Below, piece by piece: positions 6,422 to 11,669 of a DNA stretch of 11,669 bases. The notes beneath the pieces are model-generated. The model searched no databases. It was not told the origin of the DNA and worked only from the letters and a program-made list of their open reading frames with translations. The position numbers and the translations under genes are program-made. Position 1 is the stretch's first letter, and the number at the start of each line of letters is the position of its first letter. This stretch comes from CAZDBA01 sp964503615 (GTDB lineage Bacteria > Planctomycetota > Planctomycetia > Pirellulales > Pirellulaceae): assembly GCA_964503615.1 (NCBI GenBank), contig CAZDBA010000152.1:1-11669 (forward strand). Reading direction: 5' to 3'.

Positions 6422-7201
6422 TTATTCAGCTTCTGTGAACGGATTTAAAAAAGCTCGAACTTGCTCCCAATAAGCACCGTTATCGTCGAACTCTTCCCAA
6501 AGTGCTCGTGAGCCGTGGTTGCCCTTTGTTTCGGGAACAAACTTTTGCGCCGATTCGGTTTGGATACTCTCAAAGATCGCTGACCAATTTCTTGCTTCAT
6601 TACGGGCGGAGGTTACGAAGACTGGGACCGTAATATTCGCAGCGGACTGCGCTACCCAGGTTTTCGGTTTTCCAAAGCGACCAAAATACTCGCCGGGAGC
6701 AAAAGAGAGCACGCCGTCGACCATTTCCGGATTCTCCCCAGCAATGACCAACGCCAAAGCTGCGCTGTAAGAACTGCCCCAAAGAATTACTTTTCCCGTC
6801 GCATGGTTTTCCTTGACGAACTCAATGGCCGCCACCATATCTTGCTGGGCGTCAGGGAAATCGGTTTCTACTCCTCGCAGCAGAGCGAATTTGAACGTGT
6901 CGTTGTCAACGTTGTTGACCGCTTTACCTGAACGTTGATCGATAGCCAAGCAGTTAAATCCCAGTTCGTTCAGTTTCGGAGCAATCTCTCGATATTCGCC
7001 ACGAGACCATCCCGCTTGGTGGCAAAGCACGATAAATGGTGTCGCTTTGTCTTCGTGTGGAGCGTACAAATCCCCTGTAATGCTCACTTCGTCTCCGGCT
7101 GGGAAAGTGATCGTCTCGAACCCACCTTCCTCTTGAGCCTCACTAACCGAGCAACCGAGTTGAGTCATCACGAGAACCGCGCACAGCACTTTAATCCACA
7201 T
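6422..7201 (-). CDS. Exported alpha/beta hydrolase (dienelactone hydrolase-like)
   Basis: The 259-residue product begins with a short signal peptide (WIKVLCAVLVMTQLG, cut probably after SEA at 20-22; the QLGC at 15-18 is a poor lipobox). An alpha/beta-hydrolase fold follows: the oxyanion segment HQAGWSRGEY (61-70), a strand-turn LAIDQRS (85-91), the nucleophile elbow WGSSYS (141-146) with S144 as nucleophile and Ser where the GxSxG motif has its second Gly, and a C-terminal KGNHGS (226-231) with H229 as the likely base. At the usual acid position, after VPVFVTSAR, the sequence has N201-E202 and not Asp. The substrate is unknown; small esters or lactones are typical of relatives. The frame is open a further 37 codons upstream, but GGAGAG (7207-7212) five bases before this ATG and the signal peptide fix the start here. 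Confidence 0.85.
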   Translation of the reverse strand: MWIKVLCAVLVMTQLGCSVSEAQEEGGFETITFPAGDEVSITGDLYAPHEDKATPFIVLCHQAGWSRGEYREIAPKLNELGFNCLAIDQRSGKAVNNVDNDTFKFALLRGVETDFPDAQQDMVAAIEFVKENHATGKVILWGSSYSAALALVIAGENPEMVDGVLSFAPGEYFGRFGKPKTWVAQSAANITVPVFVTSARNEARNWSAIFESIQTESAQKFVPETKGNHGSRALWEEFDDNGAYWEQVRAFLNPFTEAE

Positions 7202-7556
7202 TACATCTCTCCAAACGTATATCAAAAAGGAATTCCATGGCATTCTGACAGAGTCGTCTCCGAACGCAACTCGATGCCCCATGGAAACGCCACCTTTAAC
7301 AATCCAATTCAATAAGGATTATTGCAACGACTTGTCCATATTGCCGCAGTGAAGTAAACCCATCCGCCAGTCGGCAACTCAACTCCGCCTATGCATATGC
7401 GATTTTTTGACGTTTCGTTCGCTTTCTTTTTAGAAGAGGGGATGTGTCGTTGGTAAATATCTTCGGTCGTCTATAATCCTTGGTCCTGCATCGCACCGAG
7501 GTTCGATGCTTGTGAGAATTTGAACAATCCGATTTAGCGAATTAAAGAAAACGACC
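7202..7556. other. Divergent spacer between hydrolase and amidohydrolase
   Basis: This spacer holds the ribosome binding site of the hydrolase (GGAGAG, 7207-7212, minus) and a candidate promoter for the amidohydrolase (below). I see no gene in it and no hairpin with a T-run. A clear promoter for the hydrolase was not found. Confidence 0.5.
7450..7477 (+). promoter_or_regulatory. Candidate promoter for the amidohydrolase gene
   Basis: A perfect TATAAT (7472-7477) lies 16 bases after TTGGTA (7450-7455, 4/6 match to the -35 box). Transcription from about 7484 would give a leader of about 70 bases before the GTG start at 7557. Confidence 0.5.
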
Positions 7557-8885
7557 GTGTCAAAGCTTGACCTTCAAACGCTGCCTCAGGTGATTTCCAA
7601 GACCTTAAACGATCCCGATTTTCTACTTTGGGATATCCACACTCACCTGTTTCCCCCGCAGGCTGCGGAGTTGGTGCGGTTCGGGATCGACGAGTTGCTT
7701 AATTATCACTACGCCTATCGTCAGCTGCTTGGTTTTCGGCGGGACATCACTCCCGAGCAATTTTGGAAGTTGCCTGCCGACAGGCGAGCCGATCTTTCCT
7801 GGGAAACTTATTTCTCGCAACCGGCCGATTCCATAATTCACGCGATGCCAGTCAGCGAGGGCTTTCGCGCGATCTCCACGATTTTTTCCGGGTTAGGTTT
7901 GGATCCCAACGCTTCCGACCTGCGGGAAGCTCGTTCGTTTTTCGCGTCGGTTGACTCGCTGGAGTATCACGATCGCATCCTTAAGCTCGCTGGTATTTCG
8001 AACGTAGTGGGAACTAATAATCCGTTCGATCCTGTCGAGCTGAAGTTTTATCAATCGGGCCAACCTTGGCACCCCAGTTTCAGTGCAGCGCTGCGTTTGG
8101 ATGATTTAGTACTCAATCCTAAATCGGCGTTTCAGTTTATGCGTGAACAATTTGGGCTGAGTGTTTCCGAGGATCTGTCCGAGTCGACTTGTACTGCTGC
8201 CAGAGAGTTTTGCACACAGTGGATGACCGGTGACCAGCTTCCCAATGTGAACTATGTCGGCATTTCGTTCCCACCCGATTTTCCGTGGGACGATCGGGGC
8301 GACCCACGTGTAAAAGTCCTGGAGCAGATCGTTATTCCGGCCTGTAGTGAGACGGGTACTTCCCTGTTTCTGATGCCAGAGCCGGTTCGTGGTTTGGAGC
8401 CGTCGATGCAAAACGCCGGTGACTATGTTGGCAAAATGGACTCGGTTGCCTTTGGTCGCTTTGCACAGAGGCACCCAGAAGTCGACATTTGGGTTTCGCC
8501 GCTCAATTTTTCCAGCCAGTTTGAGATGTCTGCATTAACCTGTGTTCTTCCACACGTGAGTCCGTGGTCAACTTGGTGGTACAACCATCAACCGGGTATC
8601 ACGAACAGTTTGTGTGACATGCGAATCGAAATGCATGGTGAAAATTCGTGGTTGTTTAACTCAGATGCTCGCGTTTTAGAACAGTTGTATTCCAAGTGGA
8701 CTCATTTCAAGCAAGAGTTCTCCGGCATTGCAACTCGTCAGTTGGCACGCGTGATCGAATCGGGCTATGAAGTCAGTGAAGATTCGATTCGCAAATGGAT
8801 TTCGACTCTTTTTGATCCACGTAGAATCGCTCGCTCAAAATGGCAAGCGGCGTTGGCTGAGTCGTTTCCGGCGGTCGAAAAGTAG
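7557..8885 (+). CDS. Uronate isomerase-type amidohydrolase (diverged)
   Basis: The 442 residues resemble the glucuronate/uronate isomerase (UxaC) branch of the amidohydrolase superfamily. The first strand carries the metal-binding DIHTH (26-30), followed by a family-like stretch GIDELLNYHYAY (43-54); VVGTNNPFD (150-158) matches the place of the UxaC TTDDP segment; WWYN (340-343) recalls GWWFND; and FNSDAR (367-372) lies where UxaC has TDSRS, making D370 the likely metal/catalytic Asp. Proteins of this kind are often annotated glucuronate isomerase in planctomycetes and verrucomicrobia, but the conserved UxaC ends are altered, so the substrate is uncertain. No signal peptide: it is cytosolic. 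The start is GTG, with only weak AAAGAAA upstream. An MFS carrier follows 107 bases downstream on the same strand, suggesting uptake and breakdown of one compound. Confidence 0.8.
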   Translation: MSKLDLQTLPQVISKTLNDPDFLLWDIHTHLFPPQAAELVRFGIDELLNYHYAYRQLLGFRRDITPEQFWKLPADRRADLSWETYFSQPADSIIHAMPVSEGFRAISTIFSGLGLDPNASDLREARSFFASVDSLEYHDRILKLAGISNVVGTNNPFDPVELKFYQSGQPWHPSFSAALRLDDLVLNPKSAFQFMREQFGLSVSEDLSESTCTAAREFCTQWMTGDQLPNVNYVGISFPPDFPWDDRGDPRVKVLEQIVIPACSETGTSLFLMPEPVRGLEPSMQNAGDYVGKMDSVAFGRFAQRHPEVDIWVSPLNFSSQFEMSALTCVLPHVSPWSTWWYNHQPGITNSLCDMRIEMHGENSWLFNSDARVLEQLYSKWTHFKQEFSGIATRQLARVIESGYEVSEDSIRKWISTLFDPRRIARSKWQAALAESFPAVEK

Positions 8886-8939
8886 TCGTAGACGAACGGA
8901 AAAGACGAAAACTCAATATCGTTTTTGGTTTTCGGACCT

Positions 8940-8979
8940 GGGCACTCGGCGTTTGACGTGCTTGATTTTTGAAGTGCCC
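8940..8979 (+). promoter_or_regulatory. Inverted repeat ahead of the MFS start
   Basis: GGGCACT (8940-8946) and AGTGCCC (8973-8979) can pair over 7 bp with a 26-base loop. The stem ends a few bases before the weak AGG (8984-8986) that precedes the ATG at 8993, so it could influence MFS translation or partly attenuate read-through from the amidohydrolase gene. No long T-run follows. Confidence 0.3.
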
Positions 8980-8992
8980 CTTTAGGCTGAAT

Positions 8993-10342
8993 ATGTCGCC
9001 CAATAATCCGCCGGTAATGCAATCCGATTCTTGTGTGAGCAGCACTGGTGTGCTAGAGCCAAAGTCTAAGTCAGACCAGTTGGACGACATTCAAAATACG
9101 CCTGCTGAGATCCGCGGTAACTTTCTCAAAATCATCGCTTTTCAGATCACGCTGCGAACCGGTTGGATTTTTAAAACCGAAAGTATTGTGATGCCGGTCG
9201 TTGTCGATTTGGTGGCCGGTTCGGGGTGGCTTCGAGGTATTCTGCCCGTTCTGAACCGTTTCGGGCAAAGCATTCCTCCGTTGTTGGCCGCCGATTTCGT
9301 AACACGAACTCCGCTGAAGAAGCGCGTACTGTTTGCAGCCGCGTTAACGATGAGTTTCTGCTTTTTATTGCTGGCTTTGATATGGAAACTGACTGGAGGG
9401 CAGCGAACGCCTTGGTTGCCCGTTGTCTTTCTGATTATCTACGGCCTGTTTTTTATTGCGGTCGGCATTCTTCAGTTGGTTCTCAGCACTTTGATTGGCA
9501 AAGTCGTAAGAACCGAGCGGCGCGGGCGGTTAATGCTGTTTGCCAATATCTGTGGCTCAATCTGCGCGGTGATCTGCGCCTATTTTCTCTTGAGAGAATG
9601 GATCAGTCCGGAGCGGGGAAGGTTTGAGTATATCTTTGCGTTTGCCGGCGTTGCTTTTTTAATTGCCGGCATCCTGGGACTCTTCCTATGTGAATCCAAA
9701 GACGACTTTCCCAAGACCAAACCGTTTTCCATCCGCTCGATTTTTGGGCAAGTGTACACCACGCTCAAGACCGATCACAATTTTCGTTTGTTGGCGACGC
9801 TCGCGGCGTTGTTTGGATTGTCGATCAGTTTGTTTCCTCACTATCAACGATTGGCGTTTGATCGACTGAACATTGGATTGGATGCGTTGATCCCCTGGCT
9901 GATCGCTCAGAATCTCGGTGTGGCCTGTTTTAGCTTGCCTGCAGGCTGGCTTGCTGATCGTTTTGGAAATCGTGCTGTTCTCAGGATAGCGTTGCTGGGG
10001 TTGTGCATCGCACCGGTTTTAGCAATCGGATTGTCTTGGATGGGTGAATCGGCAAATGGATTGTTCGTTTGGGTTTTCGTGTTATTAGGGCTGACACCAG
10101 TCACCTTTCGCACGGTAAGCAATTACACGCTGGAAATTGTCGATCGGGATCAGCAACCTCGATACCTTAGTACGTTGAGTCTGTGCATGGCGGTCCCGAC
10201 GATGATTTTGGCTGCGCCACTTGGTTGGGCAGTTGATCATTTCGGTTTTGAGCCCGTGTTTGGGAGCGTGATATTTTGTTTAGTCGTCGCGTGGATAATG
10301 ACGATTAAACTTGCAGAGCCGCGACATTCAGTAACCAGTTAG
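8993..10342 (+). CDS. MFS transporter, 12 membrane segments
   Basis: The 449-residue product has a polar N-terminal tail of about 40 residues followed by roughly twelve hydrophobic helices, the size and layout of the major facilitator superfamily. The loop after helix 8 carries GWLADRFGNR (residues 318-327), the MFS motif A (G-x-x-x-D-R-x-G-x-R) as repeated in the second half; the first-half copy is not recognisable. A charged central loop (about 230-255, ESKDDFPKTK) separates the halves. The frame is open eight codons further to a TTG (8969), but those codons overlap an inverted repeat, and ATG at 8993 with AGG seven bases upstream is preferred. Placed directly after the uronate isomerase-type gene, it likely imports or exports that enzyme's substrate or product; substrate specificity cannot be read from sequence. 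Confidence 0.88.
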   Translation: MSPNNPPVMQSDSCVSSTGVLEPKSKSDQLDDIQNTPAEIRGNFLKIIAFQITLRTGWIFKTESIVMPVVVDLVAGSGWLRGILPVLNRFGQSIPPLLAADFVTRTPLKKRVLFAAALTMSFCFLLLALIWKLTGGQRTPWLPVVFLIIYGLFFIAVGILQLVLSTLIGKVVRTERRGRLMLFANICGSICAVICAYFLLREWISPERGRFEYIFAFAGVAFLIAGILGLFLCESKDDFPKTKPFSIRSIFGQVYTTLKTDHNFRLLATLAALFGLSISLFPHYQRLAFDRLNIGLDALIPWLIAQNLGVACFSLPAGWLADRFGNRAVLRIALLGLCIAPVLAIGLSWMGESANGLFVWVFVLLGLTPVTFRTVSNYTLEIVDRDQQPRYLSTLSLCMAVPTMILAAPLGWAVDHFGFEPVFGSVIFCLVVAWIMTIKLAEPRHSVTS

Positions 10343-10491
10343 CCTGCTGGCAATGAAGCCAGTAGCCAGCGTACACGTTTTAGTGTGAACGGTTTCAATA
10401 GTTACATGGGTTTTTCAAGCCCAGACAATGTCGGTCTCAAGAGTGGTATTAAAACCACCCGTTTTGCATCCCCATTTTTTAGGAGTGGATC
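10343..10491 (+). other. Spacer before the TRASH-domain gene
   Basis: Besides the stem at 10344-10365 there is a second compact hairpin, TGGGTTTTTCAAGCCCA (10407-10423), and a GTGGT/ACCAC pair (10443-10447, 10454-10458). AGGAG (10481-10485) six bases before the ATG at 10492 is a strong ribosome binding site for the next gene. No convincing -35/-10 pair was found. Confidence 0.4.
10344..10365 (+). terminator. Possible weak terminator after the MFS gene
   Basis: CTGCTGGC (10344-10351) and GCCAGTAG (10358-10365) form an 8-bp stem with one G-T wobble around AATGAA, two bases after the stop codon. A T-run (GTTTTAG) comes only about 12 bases later, so termination is plausible but weak. Confidence 0.4.
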
Positions 10492-10956
10492 ATGTTGAAA
10501 GCTCTCGTAGTGATGATGGTAGCCTCGTTCGGTTTGCTTTTTGTACAAGAGGACCAAGGCCCCGATTTGGAAGGCGTAAAATGCGTCGTCAATGGTGAAC
10601 GTGGAGCAAACGCAGAGTTTGCTGTCGAGTACGGTAGCGGCAAAGTTTACTTTTGCTGTCAGGGATGCGTTAAAAAGTTCAAAGCAGATCAAGCAGCCAA
10701 CGCACCTACAATGAACACCAAGGCGAACCATCAGTTGGTCGTAACGGGACAGTTCGCGCAAAACCAATGCCCGATCAGTGGAAGAGCGGTTGATGCTGAG
10801 CAAGTTGTCAACGTGGCTGGCGTCGAGGTCTCGTTTTGCTGTGGCGGTTGTGTCACGAAAATCGAGAATGCCGAAGGGATGCAAGCCAAAGCAGAACTAG
10901 TCTTTGGCGATAAGGCGTTTACCAGAGGCTACGCGAAAAAGGCAGAGGAAGAGTAG
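10492..10956 (+). CDS. Exported tandem TRASH/YHS-type metal-binding protein
   Basis: The 154-residue product starts with a signal peptide-like segment (residues 1-19, LKALVVMMVASFGLLFV). Two copies of a cysteine module follow: C31 with C55-x3-C59 (CVVNGERG, then YFCCQGC) and C93 with C116-x3-C120 (CPISGRAV, then SFCCGGC). Spacings of 23 and 22 residues before C-x3-C fit the TRASH/YHS class of small treble-clef metal-binding domains, associated with heavy-metal (often copper) sensing, trafficking and resistance. Each copy has an extra Cys next to the C-x3-C (C56, C117). The C-terminus is lysine- and glutamate-rich. The start is supported by AGGAG. No metal transporter or regulator is in the window, so the metal and partner are unknown; the preceding MFS gene is separated by 149 bases and hairpins. 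Confidence 0.8.
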   Translation: MLKALVVMMVASFGLLFVQEDQGPDLEGVKCVVNGERGANAEFAVEYGSGKVYFCCQGCVKKFKADQAANAPTMNTKANHQLVVTGQFAQNQCPISGRAVDAEQVVNVAGVEVSFCCGGCVTKIENAEGMQAKAELVFGDKAFTRGYAKKAEEE

Positions 10957-10985
10957 ACGGCCCTCAGTTTGAGGCAAGACAGAAT

Positions 10986-11049
10986 CACCCTTCCGGCGGA
11001 GCTGGAAGAGTCGAAAATCGAACGCTTAGCGAGATTTTCGGGGAGGGTG
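10986..11049. repeat. REP-like double-hairpin element
   Basis: Two hairpins sit between inverted ends. CACCCTTCC (from 10986) pairs with GGGAGGGTG (to 11049) with one wobble. Inside, ACCCTTCC (10987-10994) also pairs with GGAAGAGT (11004-11011, one mismatch) around GGCGGAGCT, and CGAAAATC (11012-11019) pairs with GATTTTCG (11033-11040) around an inner CGC-tta-GCG. The words TCCGGCGGA and CACCCTCCCC recur at 1061-1148. From memory, similar elements are common in Rhodopirellula genomes. It lies inside the open minus-strand frame of the decayed gene and is read there as LPENLAKRSIFDSSSSAGRV, without a stop. Confidence 0.7.
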
Positions 11050-11216
11050 GCGTAACCTGGATGCTCTTCTCCAAGGGTTTTCTTTTCGATCGCTACAGCC
11101 GAGGAGGTTACCTCGATTGCTAATGCATAGTTTCCGGCACCATATTCAGATACCCCCTGTTGATAGAGTTGTTGAGCACGAACAATTTCTTCACGCTGCT
11201 CCTGAGGTAATGTGGA
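11050..11216 (-). pseudogene. Single TPR unit, truncated by the REP-like element
   Basis: Read on the minus strand, this segment gives one tetratricopeptide unit of the kinesin-light-chain type: AQQLYQQGVSEYGAGNYALA, then a helix ending KKTLGEEHPGYA. In such proteins LGxEHPxxA is normally followed by a next repeat with an NLA motif; here the sequence passes straight into the translated REP-like element and then into a nonsense tail (to a stop at 10929, overlapping the end of the TRASH gene on the other strand). One TPR alone is unlikely to fold well. The segment is in the same uninterrupted frame as the C-terminal part of the methyltransferase remnant upstream, so it may be the end of that gene, a fusion made by recombination, or a leftover of a separate TPR gene. 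No start codon of its own with a ribosome binding site is seen. Confidence 0.55.
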
Positions 11217-11669
11217 AAACTGTTTAAGAGTTTCGACTTTAACCCTTTTCCGGCTCAGAGAATGTTGGAAGCTCAACGAATCGAGCGTTGATGAAAGCCG
11301 TGTAATCGAATTGACCTTTAGGCCGAAGCGGTTGAGGTAGCGCTCAAAGCTCGTTGTATCTACAAACGGATTCTGTTTGATTACCGAACGACCCGTTCGC
11401 CCGAACACCCCCTTAGCTGCGCGGGCAACGCCCGGATGAGTTTATTTTATCGTTGTATAATTTTGACAGGCAAGCAGGCTTTTGAGGTCGTGGCCTGATA
11501 CCAAATCGGTCACCAAACTACACCTTGGCACCTTGCGAGCGTGCTGCTGATATTGGTCAGGAATTGATCTAATTCGTCGGTGGAAAAGTAGAGCAGCAGT
11601 CCCTCGGTCACGAGGGTGACCGAGGTCGGTCAACTGGAGCAAGTTTTGAATACTTGTTTCGTCCAACAC
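11217..11669 (-). pseudogene. LCM-family methyltransferase remnant (5' end outside window)
   Basis: The edge frame (11442-11669) begins LDETSIQNLLQLTDL, then loses sense. In the frame shifted by one base, 11510-11629 reads SVTLVTEGLLLYFSTDEL followed by DQFLTNISSTLARCQGVVW and a TGA; the EGLLLYF-type segment is typical of leucine carboxyl methyltransferase (PF04072) SAM-dependent methyltransferases. Back in the edge frame the sequence continues VTDLVSGHDLKSLLA, meets TAA at 11442-11444, and beyond it, still in the same frame, gives ARAAKGVFGRTG and NPFVDTTSFERYLNRFGL, which fits the C-terminal part of that family (less certain). So an apparent +1 lesion near 11622, a -1 lesion near 11513 and an in-frame stop break what was once one gene. 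Sequencing error at the two homonucleotide-poor sites cannot be excluded, but three lesions favour decay. It runs off the window at its 5' side. Confidence 0.6.
11385..11434. repeat. Two short GC-rich hairpins in the decayed gene
   Basis: CGAACG-acc-CGTTCG (11385-11399) and CGGGC-aac-GCCCG (11422-11434) are perfect short inverted repeats just downstream (in minus-strand sense) of the in-frame TAA. They may mark another inserted fragment or be coding-sequence coincidence. Confidence 0.3.

Noticed and set aside
7202..7312. 37-codon N-terminal extension of the hydrolase
   Set aside because: It would bury the signal peptide inside the protein, whereas GGAGAG stands five bases before the inner ATG at 7201.
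8969..8992. Earlier TTG start for the MFS carrier
   Set aside because: It lies inside an inverted repeat with no ribosome binding site; the ATG at 8993 is the simpler start.
1..11669. CRISPR array, tRNA, rRNA, integrase or transposase
   Set aside because: No regularly spaced repeats, no cloverleaf with anticodon arm, and no recombinase motifs were seen on either strand.

Overview
The window looks like chromosomal DNA from a planctomycete, probably of the Pirellulaceae (Rhodopirellula/Blastopirellula-like). The basis is indirect: a large exported beta-sandwich protein with a disordered middle, a diverged 'glucuronate isomerase-like' amidohydrolase next to an MFS carrier, an exported tandem TRASH/YHS-type cysteine protein, sparse genes with little operon structure, many GTG/TTG starts, and palindromic GC-rich elements of a kind I associate with Rhodopirellula genomes. 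No rRNA, tRNA, CRISPR array, transposase or phage gene was found.

Layout. 11-862 (-) is purU, formyltetrahydrofolate deformylase. 863-1251 is a spacer with a GC-rich palindromic repeat. 1252-3381 (-) is a 709-residue exported protein built from two copies of a two-domain beta-sandwich unit separated by about 260 disordered residues. 3382-3944 is a long spacer with candidate promoters on both strands and a tiny TTG-started leader frame. 3945-4301 (+) is a small membrane-anchored SHOCT-like protein. A hairpin-rich leader (4302-4528) precedes clpX (4529-5800, +). clpX ends at strong terminators shared with a convergent minus-strand unit: an exported alpha/beta hydrolase (6422-7201) followed by a small zinc-ribbon protein (6040-6330). 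From 7557 the plus strand carries an amidohydrolase of the uronate isomerase type (7557-8885) and a 12-TM MFS carrier (8993-10342), which together look like an uptake-and-catabolism pair for a sugar acid or related compound. A small exported tandem TRASH-domain protein follows (10492-10956).

The right end (about 10986-11669, -) is the least ordinary part. It holds a decayed gene whose pieces fit the leucine carboxyl methyltransferase (LCM) family of SAM-dependent methyltransferases. The hallmark segment lies in a different frame from its flanks, as if a +1 and a -1 lesion partly cancel, and an in-frame TAA follows. The frame then runs into one TPR unit of the kinesin-light-chain type, which is cut off by a palindromic REP-like element that is itself translated as the tail of the frame. 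No complete new defence or mobile system is visible. The best leads are the decayed gene with its REP-like element, the amidohydrolase/MFS pair, and the SHOCT-hairpin-clpX arrangement.
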